The notes beneath the pieces were generated by a model that saw nothing but the letters and a program-made list of their open reading frames with translations, was not told where the DNA came from and ran no database searches. A program made the position numbers and the translations under genes. Of a stretch of DNA of 53,451 bases, positions 36,048 to 45,393 are shown piece by piece. Positions within the stretch are counted from its first letter, which is position 1. Every line of letters begins with the position of its first letter. Source of the DNA: a virus; the IMG/VR virus record IMGVR_UViG_3300030333_004406, positions 1-53,451 of that record; one strand, given 5' to 3'.

Positions 36048-36866
36048 TTATTTCATTCTTTTTTCTATGTTTGCGTATATTTCCATTCCTTCATCTGTTT
36101 TGAAGAAAGCAGCTAGCGCTGAATATGGGTGTTCGTCAAATGGAATAGTCATAACTTTTCTATCATTAGAAGACCACATAAAGTATCGTTGATCAGAGGA
36201 TAATTTAAGTATTCCAGCTTCAACAGCTTTAATACCAAAATTTCTAAGTTCAACACTATCATCAGAGACGAGTTCTATGAATAGTTTAGGATTTCTTTTA
36301 GCAAATAATAGTAAATCTCTTTTAAGTTCTTTAGAACTCATATTAGATACTTCAGATCCAATCTCTACTCTCATAATCGCTTCAGCTATATCAATATCTA
36401 AATTTTTAGCTAACATTAATGCTTCAACTTCAAACTCTAACCAATCTAAATGATTTTCAGCTATCTTAACAGGTTCGTGTTCATAAAACACTCTACCATT
36501 ATGCGGGTGATATATAGATAAAAACTTCTGTAATGTCACTTGTTCTTTAGGAACAAAAAGCGCTCCACTTCTAAAAACTATATGTTCTAATCTCTGTTCA
36601 CCCTTCATTTCATCAACAAAACATGTTCTTTGGTTTTGACAATATTTTATTTCTCTTTCAAAACCAGCTTCTTCATCAAACCAATATAAATCACAAGACT
36701 TAATTGATCTTGATAAAGGTTTCTGTCTACCTTTTAAATAGTAAATTCTATCTTTAATCTCCCATTTAGGTTTTTGTGGTTCTTTTTTTACCACCGGTTT
36801 CTCCATAGTAACCGTTTCTTTAACTACAGGTTCTTCAACCTTAGTTGTTTCTTTTTTCTTTGCCAT
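36048..36866 (-). CDS. Conserved protein after the major capsid gene, 272 aa
   Basis: The first 35 residues are a Lys/Glu/Val/Pro-rich extension (KVEEPVVKETVTMEKPVVKK), followed by a compact domain: KPKWEIKDRIYYLKGRQKPL, DLYWFDEEAGFEREIKYCQN, then RLEHIVFRSGALFVPKEQVT and HLDWLEFEVEALMLAKNLDI. The second half is helical (SSKELKRDLLLFAKRNPKLF; ELRNFGIKAVEAGILKLSSD) and ends in DEHPYSALAAFFKTDEGMEI. I recall this arrangement in other marine Bacteroidota phages directly after the capsid gene, but do not know its function. A terminator on each side means its expression is set apart from the capsid and tail genes. A head-neck adaptor or a DNA-end protein are guesses. Confidence 0.6.
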   Translation of the reverse strand: MAKKKETTKVEEPVVKETVTMEKPVVKKEPQKPKWEIKDRIYYLKGRQKPLSRSIKSCDLYWFDEEAGFEREIKYCQNQRTCFVDEMKGEQRLEHIVFRSGALFVPKEQVTLQKFLSIYHPHNGRVFYEHEPVKIAENHLDWLEFEVEALMLAKNLDIDIAEAIMRVEIGSEVSNMSSKELKRDLLLFAKRNPKLFIELVSDDSVELRNFGIKAVEAGILKLSSDQRYFMWSSNDRKVMTIPFDEHPYSALAAFFKTDEGMEIYANIEKRMK

Positions 36867-36890
36867 AATATAATATATAATATAATTAAT

Positions 36891-36925
36891 AAAAAATATA
36901 AGGGCGATACTAGACCGCCCTTATA
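36891..36925 (-). terminator. Strong terminator after the major capsid gene
   Basis: A perfect 10-bp inverted repeat, TATAAGGGCG (36897-36906) and CGCCCTTATA (36916-36925), is followed on the minus strand by TTTTTTATT. It lies just past the stop at 36938. A terminator directly after the capsid gene is a common way to keep capsid transcripts in excess of those further down. Confidence 0.9.
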
Positions 36926-36937
36926 AAATAAAGTGTC

Positions 36938-38446
36938 CTACTTCATTAACATGAAGTTGTTAGCACCTTGTGTAATTAAACATCTTTCTGATAACATGTG
37001 AATTTGCATAGCATCAAGCGATGTAGTAGCAGCTCCAACAGAACCAGTTGTCCAAGTTTTTAACTTTCTGTTATCTGTTTTAGAAGCTCTATATCTAACG
37101 TGTAAGAATGGTCTCTTCATATTCTTACCCATTTGTTGATCATATACAGTTGATGTACCAGCTGGTATCATAACACCTCTAATAGCATCTGCAGCATTAG
37201 CGGCATTAATACCACCTCTTGTAGCTAAATCATTCAAGTATCTAAAGTCAGATTTATAGAAGTCATAAGAACCTCTTCTAAATCCTGAGAAACCTAAATT
37301 AAGCGCCATGTTCTCGTCGTTGTCAAATACTCCATAAGAAGTACCTCCAGCTCCGTAAGAATTCATAGAAGCTAACATATCATCCATTGCTAAACTAGTA
37401 GCTCTATTTACAAACATCATGTATTCTTCAATAGCACCTTGTTTATCAAACTCCGCTAAAATAGCATCAAACTCAGCTAAATCAGTAGCAGCGTTAACAC
37501 CAGTAACACCAGAAGTAATATTACCTCTTGACTCAATAGCAGCGAATAAACCTTCAGTACCAACTAGAGTATCAGTGTCAGAACCATAAACAAACGAGTC
37601 TACAGCATTTTCAGCAGAATCATCTGTATCATCAGCTTTAACAGCTTCTAACATTGACATTTCTAAGTAATCAGTAAATCTAGCTCTTGTGTCAGCTTCA
37701 GCTTTTAAATACCAAAGATAACCTGATTGTCCTTCTTCACCAGATACTTCAACCCAACCAATTCTAGCTGTATCAGATCCTGATACCTCGTAGTAATCTT
37801 TCATTATGATTGGTTTGTTAGAGAATGACTTGAAATCTGGTTCATTAGCACCTCTTGACTCAGCTTCCGTAGAAGCAGCAGCGTTAGTGTAATAACCAGT
37901 TCCTTTATTGTATTCAGAACCATAAACTAAAAGAGTAGTACCAATAGCTGTATTTGTAGCTGTAAGTGCAGCACCATAAGGCGCAAGTGTTATATCATCA
38001 GTTGAAACAGCTGTAACGATACATTTTCTTATTTGATTAACATCTGAAATAATAACAGTATCATTTACTCTAATACCGTGGTGTATACCAGATAAACCGT
38101 TTGAAATACCAGTAGTACCAGTACCAGCACCTTTAGCACCATCAATATCTTGTTGTACTATAAATGAGGTTGTATCTGTTAATCTACCCTTATAAGATAG
38201 ATGTAATCTACCTTGTTCAGACCATACAACTTGATCAGCTTGCATAGCCTCTTCCGCTCCAACTTTTTCTAAGAAACCTCCAATAGTTCGCGGACCGAAT
38301 ACTTCAGCTTCTTTTTCCATTAAGTCAGGCAGGAATTGTTGAGCCCAGTCATTAGCACCGGACGTAAAATCCAAAAAGTTACTAGCTAAAGCTTGCTGTT
38401 GTGCAGCAGGCGTGCTATTTAACAATGGACCAGTAGTAATTGCCAT
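36938..38446 (-). CDS. Major capsid protein
   Basis: A 502-residue protein placed directly after the scaffold-like gene and followed by a strong terminator, as for a highly made capsid subunit. It begins MAITTGPLLNSTPAAQQQAL and includes FLPDLMEKEAEVFGPRTIGG (an N-arm to helix), a strand-rich region (VVWSEQGRLHLSYKGRLTDT), a spine-type helix (ARFTDYLEMSMLEAVKADDT) and FDKQGAIEEYMMFVNRATSL, matching an HK97-type layout. It ends in SERCLITQGANNFMLMK. I recognise it as similar to capsid proteins of crAss-like and marine Bacteroidota phages. The HK97 fold is inferred, not shown. Codon and base use do not differ from neighbours. Confidence 0.75.
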   Translation of the reverse strand: MAITTGPLLNSTPAAQQQALASNFLDFTSGANDWAQQFLPDLMEKEAEVFGPRTIGGFLEKVGAEEAMQADQVVWSEQGRLHLSYKGRLTDTTSFIVQQDIDGAKGAGTGTTGISNGLSGIHHGIRVNDTVIISDVNQIRKCIVTAVSTDDITLAPYGAALTATNTAIGTTLLVYGSEYNKGTGYYTNAAASTEAESRGANEPDFKSFSNKPIIMKDYYEVSGSDTARIGWVEVSGEEGQSGYLWYLKAEADTRARFTDYLEMSMLEAVKADDTDDSAENAVDSFVYGSDTDTLVGTEGLFAAIESRGNITSGVTGVNAATDLAEFDAILAEFDKQGAIEEYMMFVNRATSLAMDDMLASMNSYGAGGTSYGVFDNDENMALNLGFSGFRRGSYDFYKSDFRYLNDLATRGGINAANAADAIRGVMIPAGTSTVYDQQMGKNMKRPFLHVRYRASKTDNRKLKTWTTGSVGAATTSLDAMQIHMLSERCLITQGANNFMLMK

Positions 38447-38467
38447 AATTAATTTATTTTAAAATTG

Positions 38468-39643
38468 TTATTTTTTATTTTTACTCTTAATTTTAAATTT
38501 GAAATCATTAGCAGAATCACCTAATACTCTATACTTAACTCCTCCAACATTTGTTTCACCATGTGTTTGACGAGGTTCAGTATTTATATTTTTATCTTTA
38601 GCGACACGATCTTTTATTGCGTCAGCTTTTCCTTGTTCATAAAAATGACTAGCAATAGCATCTGCATTCATAGCTGTAAATAAAGATTTGTGATAACCAA
38701 GACCATCTTCTATACCAATATTGTCTTTGCCAACAAATTTATTTACAAAATTATTGAGATCACTTTGGGTTTCTTTAACCTTATTAACGTCTTTAACGTT
38801 AAATCTAAATTTTTTATCACCAACGTTGTATTCAAAACCTTTGAATTCTTCGTTAAAAACTTCATTTGTTTTCTTAGTGAATTTTGATTTAGCTTTTTCA
38901 GCTGCTTTTTGACCCGCTGCTTTTTTCTTTTCAAATTCATTGAAGAAATTAATTGCTTTTTGTTGTTCTTCGGTCAACTTTGACCCAGCTTTAATATCTT
39001 CATAATATTTAGACTTTTGCCTGTCTAAGTGGGCTTTAGCCTCGGCAACTTGCTCTTTAAGGGCTATTTTCTTTTTACGTATAGTTCTTTCATCGTCAAC
39101 ATCTTCATCAATACCAAAGTTATCTTCCATTAAAAAGGATCTTTCCTCTGGTGATAAATGAGATTTAGTTGAACGATAATATTCATCTAATATTTCAGAG
39201 TCATCTAACTTATCGATTTCTCTATTCAACTTAACGTAGTCATTGAGATCACCACCTGTTTCTTCCATGAATTTTGCAATTTTTTGCAATTGATCAGGCA
39301 ATGGTAAGTTGTTTTCTTTAAAAGTATCTATTGCTTCTTCTACCTCTTCGGTATCAACTTTAAGATCTTCTATTGTAACCTCCTCTAGCGTTGGTAAATC
39401 TTGTTTCTCCTCGACTACTTCTTCTTTAGGTGATTCTGGAATTTCTTCATTAACTACGACCACCTCTTCTTCAACGGGTTGTTGTTCAACCTCTTCGTTT
39501 TTAGATTCTGGTGGATTACCTAAATCTACCTTAAAAACACTACTATCCCCAGCGCTTTCAAATTTAGATTCATCTACTTGTTTAACCTCTTCTTGAGGTT
39601 GTTCAGTTACTTCTTGAGTAACTTCTTTATTTTCTTCTGCCAT
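38468..39643 (-). CDS. Capsid assembly scaffold-like protein
   Basis: A 391-residue protein with a very acidic, disordered N-terminal third (about 1-100; Glu, Val, Pro and Gln runs), then long charged helices (about 170-260, with RKKKIALKEQVAEAKAHLDR and NEFEKKKAAGQKAAEKAKSK) and a basic C-terminal tail ending KFKIKSKNKK. Acidic/helical body plus basic C-terminus, and position between portal and capsid genes, match internal scaffolding proteins whose tail contacts the inner capsid surface. No separate prohead protease gene is recognisable, so how the scaffold is removed is unclear. The role is inferred from composition and location. Confidence 0.65.
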   Translation of the reverse strand: MAEENKEVTQEVTEQPQEEVKQVDESKFESAGDSSVFKVDLGNPPESKNEEVEQQPVEEEVVVVNEEIPESPKEEVVEEKQDLPTLEEVTIEDLKVDTEEVEEAIDTFKENNLPLPDQLQKIAKFMEETGGDLNDYVKLNREIDKLDDSEILDEYYRSTKSHLSPEERSFLMEDNFGIDEDVDDERTIRKKKIALKEQVAEAKAHLDRQKSKYYEDIKAGSKLTEEQQKAINFFNEFEKKKAAGQKAAEKAKSKFTKKTNEVFNEEFKGFEYNVGDKKFRFNVKDVNKVKETQSDLNNFVNKFVGKDNIGIEDGLGYHKSLFTAMNADAIASHFYEQGKADAIKDRVAKDKNINTEPRQTHGETNVGGVKYRVLGDSANDFKFKIKSKNKK

Positions 39644-39669
39644 AATAAAATTTTATAAAATATTAAATA

Positions 39670-42072
39670 TTAGAGACCAAGACCTTCTATTCCTGCATCC
39701 CCCGTAAGTATATCATTACCTGATGATTCAAAGTTTTTAGTGGAATCACCCTGTTTTCTTTGCTCTATCATTTGTTTTTGATGAGCAGCTTGTCTATCTA
39801 CTCTTTGATCTTTTCTATCTTCTCTCATTTGCTCGTCACCAATCTTTGTTTCTCTTTCCATTGCTTTAAGTTGAGAATTTAATTCAAACTCAAATTGCAT
39901 TAATTCTTTTTTACCTTGAATTTCTTGTTGTAAGTATTGAGTTTTTAACTGTCCTTTGGTTTGCTCTAATTGCATCTCTGCTTGCATCTTTGCATTATTC
40001 TTTTCAACTTCAGATTGAGCGGCTATTTGTTGTTGCTGAGCATTAGCCTGAGCTTGTGCTTGCATGTTCTGCTGTTGCATAGCTTGATCTCTTTCCATTT
40101 TTCTCTTTCTTTTAACCTTAAGTAGTTGGTTAGCGAGTTTAACGTTTCTAATTTCACGTAAATCAATTGCGTCATCAAGATCAATAGTTTGTTGCTGTAA
40201 AGCTATTTGAATGTTGTTTTCTAATATAGCTTTTTCTTCTTCATCTGGTAGTAACTCTATGAATATACCAAAATCATAAAGATGTAAATCCTTTATCTCC
40301 TCAAGAGTCGCTACATTGTGAACACCTACTGCTCTTATAAAGGCTTCTTTCGTTGGAGAGTACTCTACTATATCAGATATTCTTAAAGATAAACATTCAG
40401 CCACTTCAGCTGTTAAGTATAGCATAGAGTTTAATATATGTCTAGTTGCTGTATTAGAATTAGCAGCTGCTAACTTTTGTACACCAACTAAAGCTTTTGG
40501 ATCTGGCATGCTACCGTCTCTAGCTTCATTAAGTCCGGTTACGTCTCTTATCATTTGTAGATAATAATTGTAAGCTGTTATTAAGCTTTGTATTTTATTT
40601 CCACCAGCTCCATTTTGTATTTGTTGAATTGGTACTTTACCTGGGTTCATATCCCCTTCAGATGTAAAACTCCTACCAATAACACTACCAGTTTGAAAAA
40701 ACATGTTAAGGGCTTCTTGTGGATTATAATTTGTTCCGTTACCTAAATCTATTTCCGCTAACCCGTCAACATCAAGATAAACACCGTCTGGTACCATTCT
40801 TGCCATTACTTGTTGTAACTTCAAGTGCGTTAGTTGAATCATATCAGCAAAACCTGTTATTCTGCTAACTAAAGATTCGATCCTACCCTTGTATAATTTT
40901 GGAGCCACAATTTGATAGTTCATTTTAACTGAACTAAAATCAGAATCTGATCGCATCATATTGTCAACCATTTTCCATTTTAATAACTTATCGCAACCTA
41001 CTAAATAAACACCTTCATACAGCACTTCAACAACTCTTTCTAGTTTACTAAATTCTCCATCCATACTTTCTACCGGTGGATTAAATGTATCATCTTTTTC
41101 TATAACTTTCTCTGCACCACTACCTAATGTTTTTAATTTATAAACATTATTCATGTGTGTTTTATAATTAAAGTATAAAACCTCTATTTTGTTTTTGTCA
41201 GTTGTTTTATGATATCTAGCTCTACTATAAGCGTTGGCGCCAGAATTTTCAGTTATCTTTTTTATATCTTGTTCTGTTAATTCTGGAAATTCTTTTACTA
41301 ATTCATTTATTGGTATTTCTTTTATTTCCCCAATGTAATACACATCTTCAAAGTATGGTGACTCTGTGTATGAATAAACTAAATTTGCTGGATCTATGTA
41401 TTTAGCTTTTGCTCCACTAGCCCAGTCAAAAGTTGTTTTTGTTGCAGCTATACCTATAACGCATAAATCTTCTAAACATCTCTTTCTAACTAAGTCATAA
41501 TCACTGTTTTCCATTAAGACGTTTATAGCTTGTTCTTCCGCTAACTCTACAGCTTGTTTGTAATTCAACTGCATGTGGAGAGCTAATTCTTCTTCTGTAT
41601 CTGGTAAGGTTTCAGGATCGTTTTCATAAAGATCAATATCAAAGTCCATTTTAACCGCTTCATTAAACTCCTTAGCTCTCATATCCCTAAGCATGGATTC
41701 CATATACTCTGTTCTTTTACTAACACCATATTGATCTTGAGAAAAAGCGTTGATATCAAATGTTCTTTGAGCCATACCGTTTACAACGATATCTACAAAT
41801 TTTGAAATTATTGGAACTGGTTTCCAGTCTAAATTAAGATAAGATAAATCACCATTTATAGATAATTCATCTTTATATTTCTGTATTGATTGTTCTCCTC
41901 TAGCATATAATCTTAACTCATGAAACTTATTTATTTGAGTACTAAACTTTGATGTAGCCCCATGAAACCACTCGTGTCTTATAGCTTTTGCAACTTGTAA
42001 TCCATACTTTTCACTAAGTTTTTCTAAATCACTAACCGCTTGAGATGGAAAATTTATAACAGACTCTGTCAT
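39670..42072 (-). CDS. Portal protein
   Basis: An 800-residue protein right after the large terminase (ATGA overlap) and before the scaffold and capsid genes. It has the portal layout: N-terminal helices with ARGEQSIQKYKDELSINGDL and NLDWKPVPIISKFVDIVVNG, a wing with LEDLCVIGIAATKTTFDW and YSYTESPYFEDVYYIGEIKE, a crown-side helix run (YLTAEVAECLSLRISDIVEY) and a C-terminal Gln/Met/Ala-rich coiled coil (about 690-770). The dodecameric portal is the channel through which the terminase packages DNA. The length is larger than typical T7 portals (about 540) because of the Q-rich C-terminal extension. I have not seen a specific family accession. Confidence 0.8.
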   Translation of the reverse strand: MTESVINFPSQAVSDLEKLSEKYGLQVAKAIRHEWFHGATSKFSTQINKFHELRLYARGEQSIQKYKDELSINGDLSYLNLDWKPVPIISKFVDIVVNGMAQRTFDINAFSQDQYGVSKRTEYMESMLRDMRAKEFNEAVKMDFDIDLYENDPETLPDTEEELALHMQLNYKQAVELAEEQAINVLMENSDYDLVRKRCLEDLCVIGIAATKTTFDWASGAKAKYIDPANLVYSYTESPYFEDVYYIGEIKEIPINELVKEFPELTEQDIKKITENSGANAYSRARYHKTTDKNKIEVLYFNYKTHMNNVYKLKTLGSGAEKVIEKDDTFNPPVESMDGEFSKLERVVEVLYEGVYLVGCDKLLKWKMVDNMMRSDSDFSSVKMNYQIVAPKLYKGRIESLVSRITGFADMIQLTHLKLQQVMARMVPDGVYLDVDGLAEIDLGNGTNYNPQEALNMFFQTGSVIGRSFTSEGDMNPGKVPIQQIQNGAGGNKIQSLITAYNYYLQMIRDVTGLNEARDGSMPDPKALVGVQKLAAANSNTATRHILNSMLYLTAEVAECLSLRISDIVEYSPTKEAFIRAVGVHNVATLEEIKDLHLYDFGIFIELLPDEEEKAILENNIQIALQQQTIDLDDAIDLREIRNVKLANQLLKVKRKRKMERDQAMQQQNMQAQAQANAQQQQIAAQSEVEKNNAKMQAEMQLEQTKGQLKTQYLQQEIQGKKELMQFEFELNSQLKAMERETKIGDEQMREDRKDQRVDRQAAHQKQMIEQRKQGDSTKNFESSGNDILTGDAGIEGLGL

Positions 42073-44318
42073 ATTTCTTGTTTTATTATTTTAGATGTTA
42101 CTCCTTTGTTATTATATTTCGATATACCAAGGTTTAGTGGTGTCTTATCTCTCTCTTGATTTGGTCTATATAAATGTCTATTGCAAGCCATTATAGCTAA
42201 ACCAGAGCTTATTGATGCATCATGTTTTGTTCGTTTGTTTATATCAAACTTAGACCAATCGTTTAAAGTAGAATTAAAATACATAGTACCATATGTACCA
42301 TCTTCAAGTAAACCAACATGATCATTTATATAGGTTTCTATAGCTGCAGCGTGAGCTTGTTTTATATCTTCACTAGAGTTTGGTATACCACCAACTTCTT
42401 TTTCCGCAACAGATAGTTTATTCCAAACTTTATCTGGTCTATTAATACTAAACTTTCTATATCCTCTTCTTCTAAGATAGTACAAAAGTCTAGGTTTATT
42501 ATTTTCTGCTAACAATGGCATTCCATAAAATACTAGTGCCATCAAAACGTCTTCAAAAAATATATCAGCTGTTTGTGGTCTCGCTATATATTCTAAAAAG
42601 AAAGTGTTAGCCGGAGCGTCTTCCATTGAAAACTTAGTTAATCCATGTAAAGCCCCTTTTGATCCAGTACCATCAACTGTTCCTGATATGTCATATGAGT
42701 CACAACCAAATGCTCCCATATGTTCATTGCCTGGATATTTTACTCCATTTTTAACTATTACACTATTTTGAAGTTTTTGATTAGGCACCCAACTAACTTT
42801 AAATCTTCCTTTTGGATCTGGATTAAAAGTAACTTTAGTATCTTTAATACCATTGACCCATTGAAAGTTGCCAGGTGTTAACACTGATGAATTTCTATTA
42901 CCTTCATTATAATCTATTTGCTCATATATTTTAACGAGATTAAATAAACTATTGCCTGTTTCATCTCTAAATGCGTGTTCTTCTGTTCTAGGAAACTGAC
43001 GATAAAATTCATTTAAAGCGTCTTGATCGTCTTTAAGTCCATCAGCTTCATTGTCCCAGTGGTCTATCACACCGTAATCTATCTCTATTCCATGGGGATC
43101 AAATGTTTGTTCGCTAGGAGTATTGAATACAGGTTGACCGTATTCGTCAATGAAACCCTCATAATTCCACTCCATGGGTATAAACAAAGAATACAATCCT
43201 GATTTTGTTTGCCCGTTTCTATTTCGCTTTGTAACATCTGAATTATAATATAGATCTTTAAAATTATCTCCTCCTTTATCTAGTGCGTTAGAAGTGGATC
43301 CCATCATGCATTTACCTATAATTCTACTACCTAATCGCAAGCAAGTTTTTGTAACTCTCCAGTTGTTTTTTATATTATCAGGTCTTTCCCATTTACCACT
43401 CTCATCGTGAACTAATAAAGAAAGCTTTTCACCGTCATAACTATTGTCACCTGTATTTTTCCAATCTATAGTAGTATCAAGACCCTCCATGTCATCTTGT
43501 TCCTCTCGTTCCCTCATTTTTTTACGAGTAAACTTTTTAGCAGGAACTCTATATGCTAGTTCTGATTTTGGACGATCCATACCGTCTTGTATTGGTTTAA
43601 AGAAGAATGGATAGTTAATACTAATTGGTACCACTTTGTCAGTAAACATTTTTTTAGCATCAGCACCAGTCTTAGACAATATACCAAATCTACTATCACT
43701 AGCTAATGTAGCTTGGTGTACTGTTTCAGCTGAACTCATAAATGAAAAACCAGAACGTCTATTTTTTAAATAACACATTCCATAACTTCTTTTATCTGCT
43801 TTACAGGCTTCCCAAAATATAAAGAACAATCTATTTGCTTCTCTATAATCTGGAGCACCAACATCAATCTTGCTCCACTGTAAATACATATAATGCGTAC
43901 CCGTTATATATGTTGGTTTACCATTGTTCATAAACCAAAAACCCTCTTCTCTTCTTCTAAACTCTTCGTCTATATATCCATAATGTTTTTCTTTAAAATC
44001 ATCTGGATAATCTTGCCAATCAAATACTGTCTTAATTCTTTTAAAATCAGGATTAGGTGGAAACTGTTTCCATTTTTGTTCTGATTTTATTTTACTACAA
44101 GAATATACTTCTTTAGGTTGCTTAGGTAAAGCTATTTGAAAACCTTGTATCTCAAGTATTTCACCTATCATACCAGTTTTAGATATAGAAACTATATCAG
44201 ATTCCTTGTTGTAGCCATACTCCCATTTTTTAGACTTATTAAGTCTTTTAATGGTATTTAATTTTATAGGTTCTACAACTTTATATAATGTTTGTTTATA
44301 GTTATTCATCATACGCAC
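42069..44318 (-). CDS. Large terminase subunit (ATPase/nuclease)
   Basis: TerL drives DNA packaging. Seen: a divergent Walker A CYLKNRRSGFSFM at about residues 182-194, where the usual RxxGKS lysine is replaced (RRSGFS); Walker B LSLLVHDESGKW with the Asp-Glu pair near 302; a coupling motif MMGSTSNA near 340; and a nuclease domain with the first acidic residue in GAFGCDSYDISGT near 541, a further acidic cluster in DIFFEDVLMALVFYG and the last acidic residue in KHDASISSGLAIM near 701. The RRxGFS form is known to me from Bacteroidota phage terminases. Three in-frame ATGs occur at the start (44318, 44312, 44309); all overlap the upstream gene, so the exact start is uncertain. At 749 residues it is normal to long for the family. 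Confidence 0.85.
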   Translation of the reverse strand: MRMMNNYKQTLYKVVEPIKLNTIKRLNKSKKWEYGYNKESDIVSISKTGMIGEILEIQGFQIALPKQPKEVYSCSKIKSEQKWKQFPPNPDFKRIKTVFDWQDYPDDFKEKHYGYIDEEFRRREEGFWFMNNGKPTYITGTHYMYLQWSKIDVGAPDYREANRLFFIFWEACKADKRSYGMCYLKNRRSGFSFMSSAETVHQATLASDSRFGILSKTGADAKKMFTDKVVPISINYPFFFKPIQDGMDRPKSELAYRVPAKKFTRKKMREREEQDDMEGLDTTIDWKNTGDNSYDGEKLSLLVHDESGKWERPDNIKNNWRVTKTCLRLGSRIIGKCMMGSTSNALDKGGDNFKDLYYNSDVTKRNRNGQTKSGLYSLFIPMEWNYEGFIDEYGQPVFNTPSEQTFDPHGIEIDYGVIDHWDNEADGLKDDQDALNEFYRQFPRTEEHAFRDETGNSLFNLVKIYEQIDYNEGNRNSSVLTPGNFQWVNGIKDTKVTFNPDPKGRFKVSWVPNQKLQNSVIVKNGVKYPGNEHMGAFGCDSYDISGTVDGTGSKGALHGLTKFSMEDAPANTFFLEYIARPQTADIFFEDVLMALVFYGMPLLAENNKPRLLYYLRRRGYRKFSINRPDKVWNKLSVAEKEVGGIPNSSEDIKQAHAAAIETYINDHVGLLEDGTYGTMYFNSTLNDWSKFDINKRTKHDASISSGLAIMACNRHLYRPNQERDKTPLNLGISKYNNKGVTSKIIKQEI

Positions 44319-44595
44319 TTATATCTATCTTAAAACTATCACTTAAACCTTCTTTGTCTATCAAATCGTGACAAGCCTTAGTGTTTTGTTTGTAAAATTC
44401 TTTCTTTGATATTTTTGATTTAAAATACTTATCAAACATTTTATCAACTCTGCACTCCTCGGGTCTTGTGTTATATATAGAACACTTGTTAGTTTTTTTG
44501 TTTAAATGAGAACAAACACCATTTATATCATGAGGTAATCCTGATCCACTAACATTCCTACAGCAAGCACCACATTGTGAACATAAAAATTCCAT
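44302..44595 (-). CDS. YkgJ-type Cys-cluster (CxxCxxCC-like) protein
   Basis: A 97-residue protein with CSQCGACCRN near the start (CxxCxxCC), a second cluster GVCSHLNKKTNKCSIYNTRP with EECRVD, and a helical end. This is the pattern of the YkgJ / Fe-S or zinc-chelating family of bacterial proteins, whose biochemical role is poorly known. The protein is between the candidate small and large terminase genes, joined to both by overlaps (TAATG start, and the TerL ATGs inside its end), an unusual position for a cysteine-cluster protein. It might bind metal or iron-sulfur for a modification function or regulate packaging, but neither is shown. Confidence 0.75.
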   Translation of the reverse strand: MEFLCSQCGACCRNVSGSGLPHDINGVCSHLNKKTNKCSIYNTRPEECRVDKMFDKYFKSKISKKEFYKQNTKACHDLIDKEGLSDSFKIDISAYDE

Positions 44596-44870
44596 TATCT
44601 AGATCTTCCTTCGGCAAATCCCTTGAAAGTATTTTTCTTTTCCTCTTCAATAGGCTTACCCTCTAACATAGCTTCTTCTTCATGGATTCTATTTAATATT
44701 TCAAAAGCATCAAATATAGCTAACTTTTTTGTAGCTGCAGCATTCTTTAATCTGTCAGCTGATATATCTTCGTCTGAATCTACTATTTCTTCTCTAGCTA
44801 CTTTAATTAACTCTTCAACCGCCTTGTGTCCAGCTTGGATTATATTCTTTTTCGTTTCCTTGATATTCAT
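44595..44870 (-). CDS. Candidate small terminase subunit
   Basis: A 91-residue helical acidic protein: MNIKETKKNIIQAGHKAVEE, then ELIKVAREEIVDSDEDISAD, RLKNAAATKKLAIFDAFEIL and a short C-terminal tail ending in Arg-Ser-Arg. The helix-turn-helix-like DISADRLKNAAATKKLAIFD block, one gene before the large terminase, matches the expected size and place of TerS. Its start overlaps the preceding gene by 56 bases. DNA recognition is assumed, not shown. It could also be an unrelated small helical packaging accessory. Confidence 0.6.
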   Translation of the reverse strand: MNIKETKKNIIQAGHKAVEELIKVAREEIVDSDEDISADRLKNAAATKKLAIFDAFEILNRIHEEEAMLEGKPIEEEKKNTFKGFAEGRSR

Positions 44871-45393
44871 ATTTAATTGTAATAAATTTATTCATAACCC
44901 TATATAATCTTTCTCCATCAATAATAAATTCATATTCACTATTGGGTGTAAAACCCACTAATTCCTCTTTATTAAATGTTCCATCAGAATATTTAATAAC
45001 ACCAACTAGTGGTCTTTCAACTTCATTTCTAAGTTTATCAATAGAAACTAATGGTTTAACAAAACTATAACCAGGCGTTGCTTTTTTATTATATAAAAAA
45101 ATTTGATCACCCGATATCAAATACTTATTTTCTTTCCAATAAGATCTACTATTTCTTTCCCTACCTTTAACATCTGTCCATCTTCTAAATATATTGTGAT
45201 GCACTATTACCTCATCACCCACGTTAATGGGTGATTGAAATAACAGTGGAGTAGCGATTATTTTTGCTCTTCTATTTACAAAATGGTGATTAAAAATATC
45301 TGTATTAAGTATAAGTTCTTTTTCTCCAACTTTTTTAGAATTATTATATCTTTCACCTATTGGAGAAACTATAAAATCTTTATAAGCTTTCAT
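44815..45393 (-). CDS. Conserved protein with possible GroES-like N-terminal domain, 192 aa
   Basis: The first 85 residues run KDFIVSPIGERYNNSKKVGE, then RRAKIIATPLLFQSPINVGD and EVIVHHNIFRRW. The beta-barrel-type order (D-x-x-IV-x-P-x-G...A-x-I-I-A-x-P...VGDEV-I-V-HH) recalls GroES-fold co-chaperonins, although the mobile-loop GGIVL is absent. The second half (LISGDQIFLYNKKATPGYSF and KPLVSIDKLRNEVERPLVGV) has no match. A related family is common in marine phages next to head genes. It lies two small genes away from the terminase and about 3 kb downstream of the phage groES. A distant second co-chaperonin is a hypothesis; otherwise unknown. Confidence 0.45.
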   Translation of the reverse strand: MKAYKDFIVSPIGERYNNSKKVGEKELILNTDIFNHHFVNRRAKIIATPLLFQSPINVGDEVIVHHNIFRRWTDVKGRERNSRSYWKENKYLISGDQIFLYNKKATPGYSFVKPLVSIDKLRNEVERPLVGVIKYSDGTFNKEELVGFTPNSEYEFIIDGERLYRVMNKFITIKYEYQGNEKEYNPSWTQGG

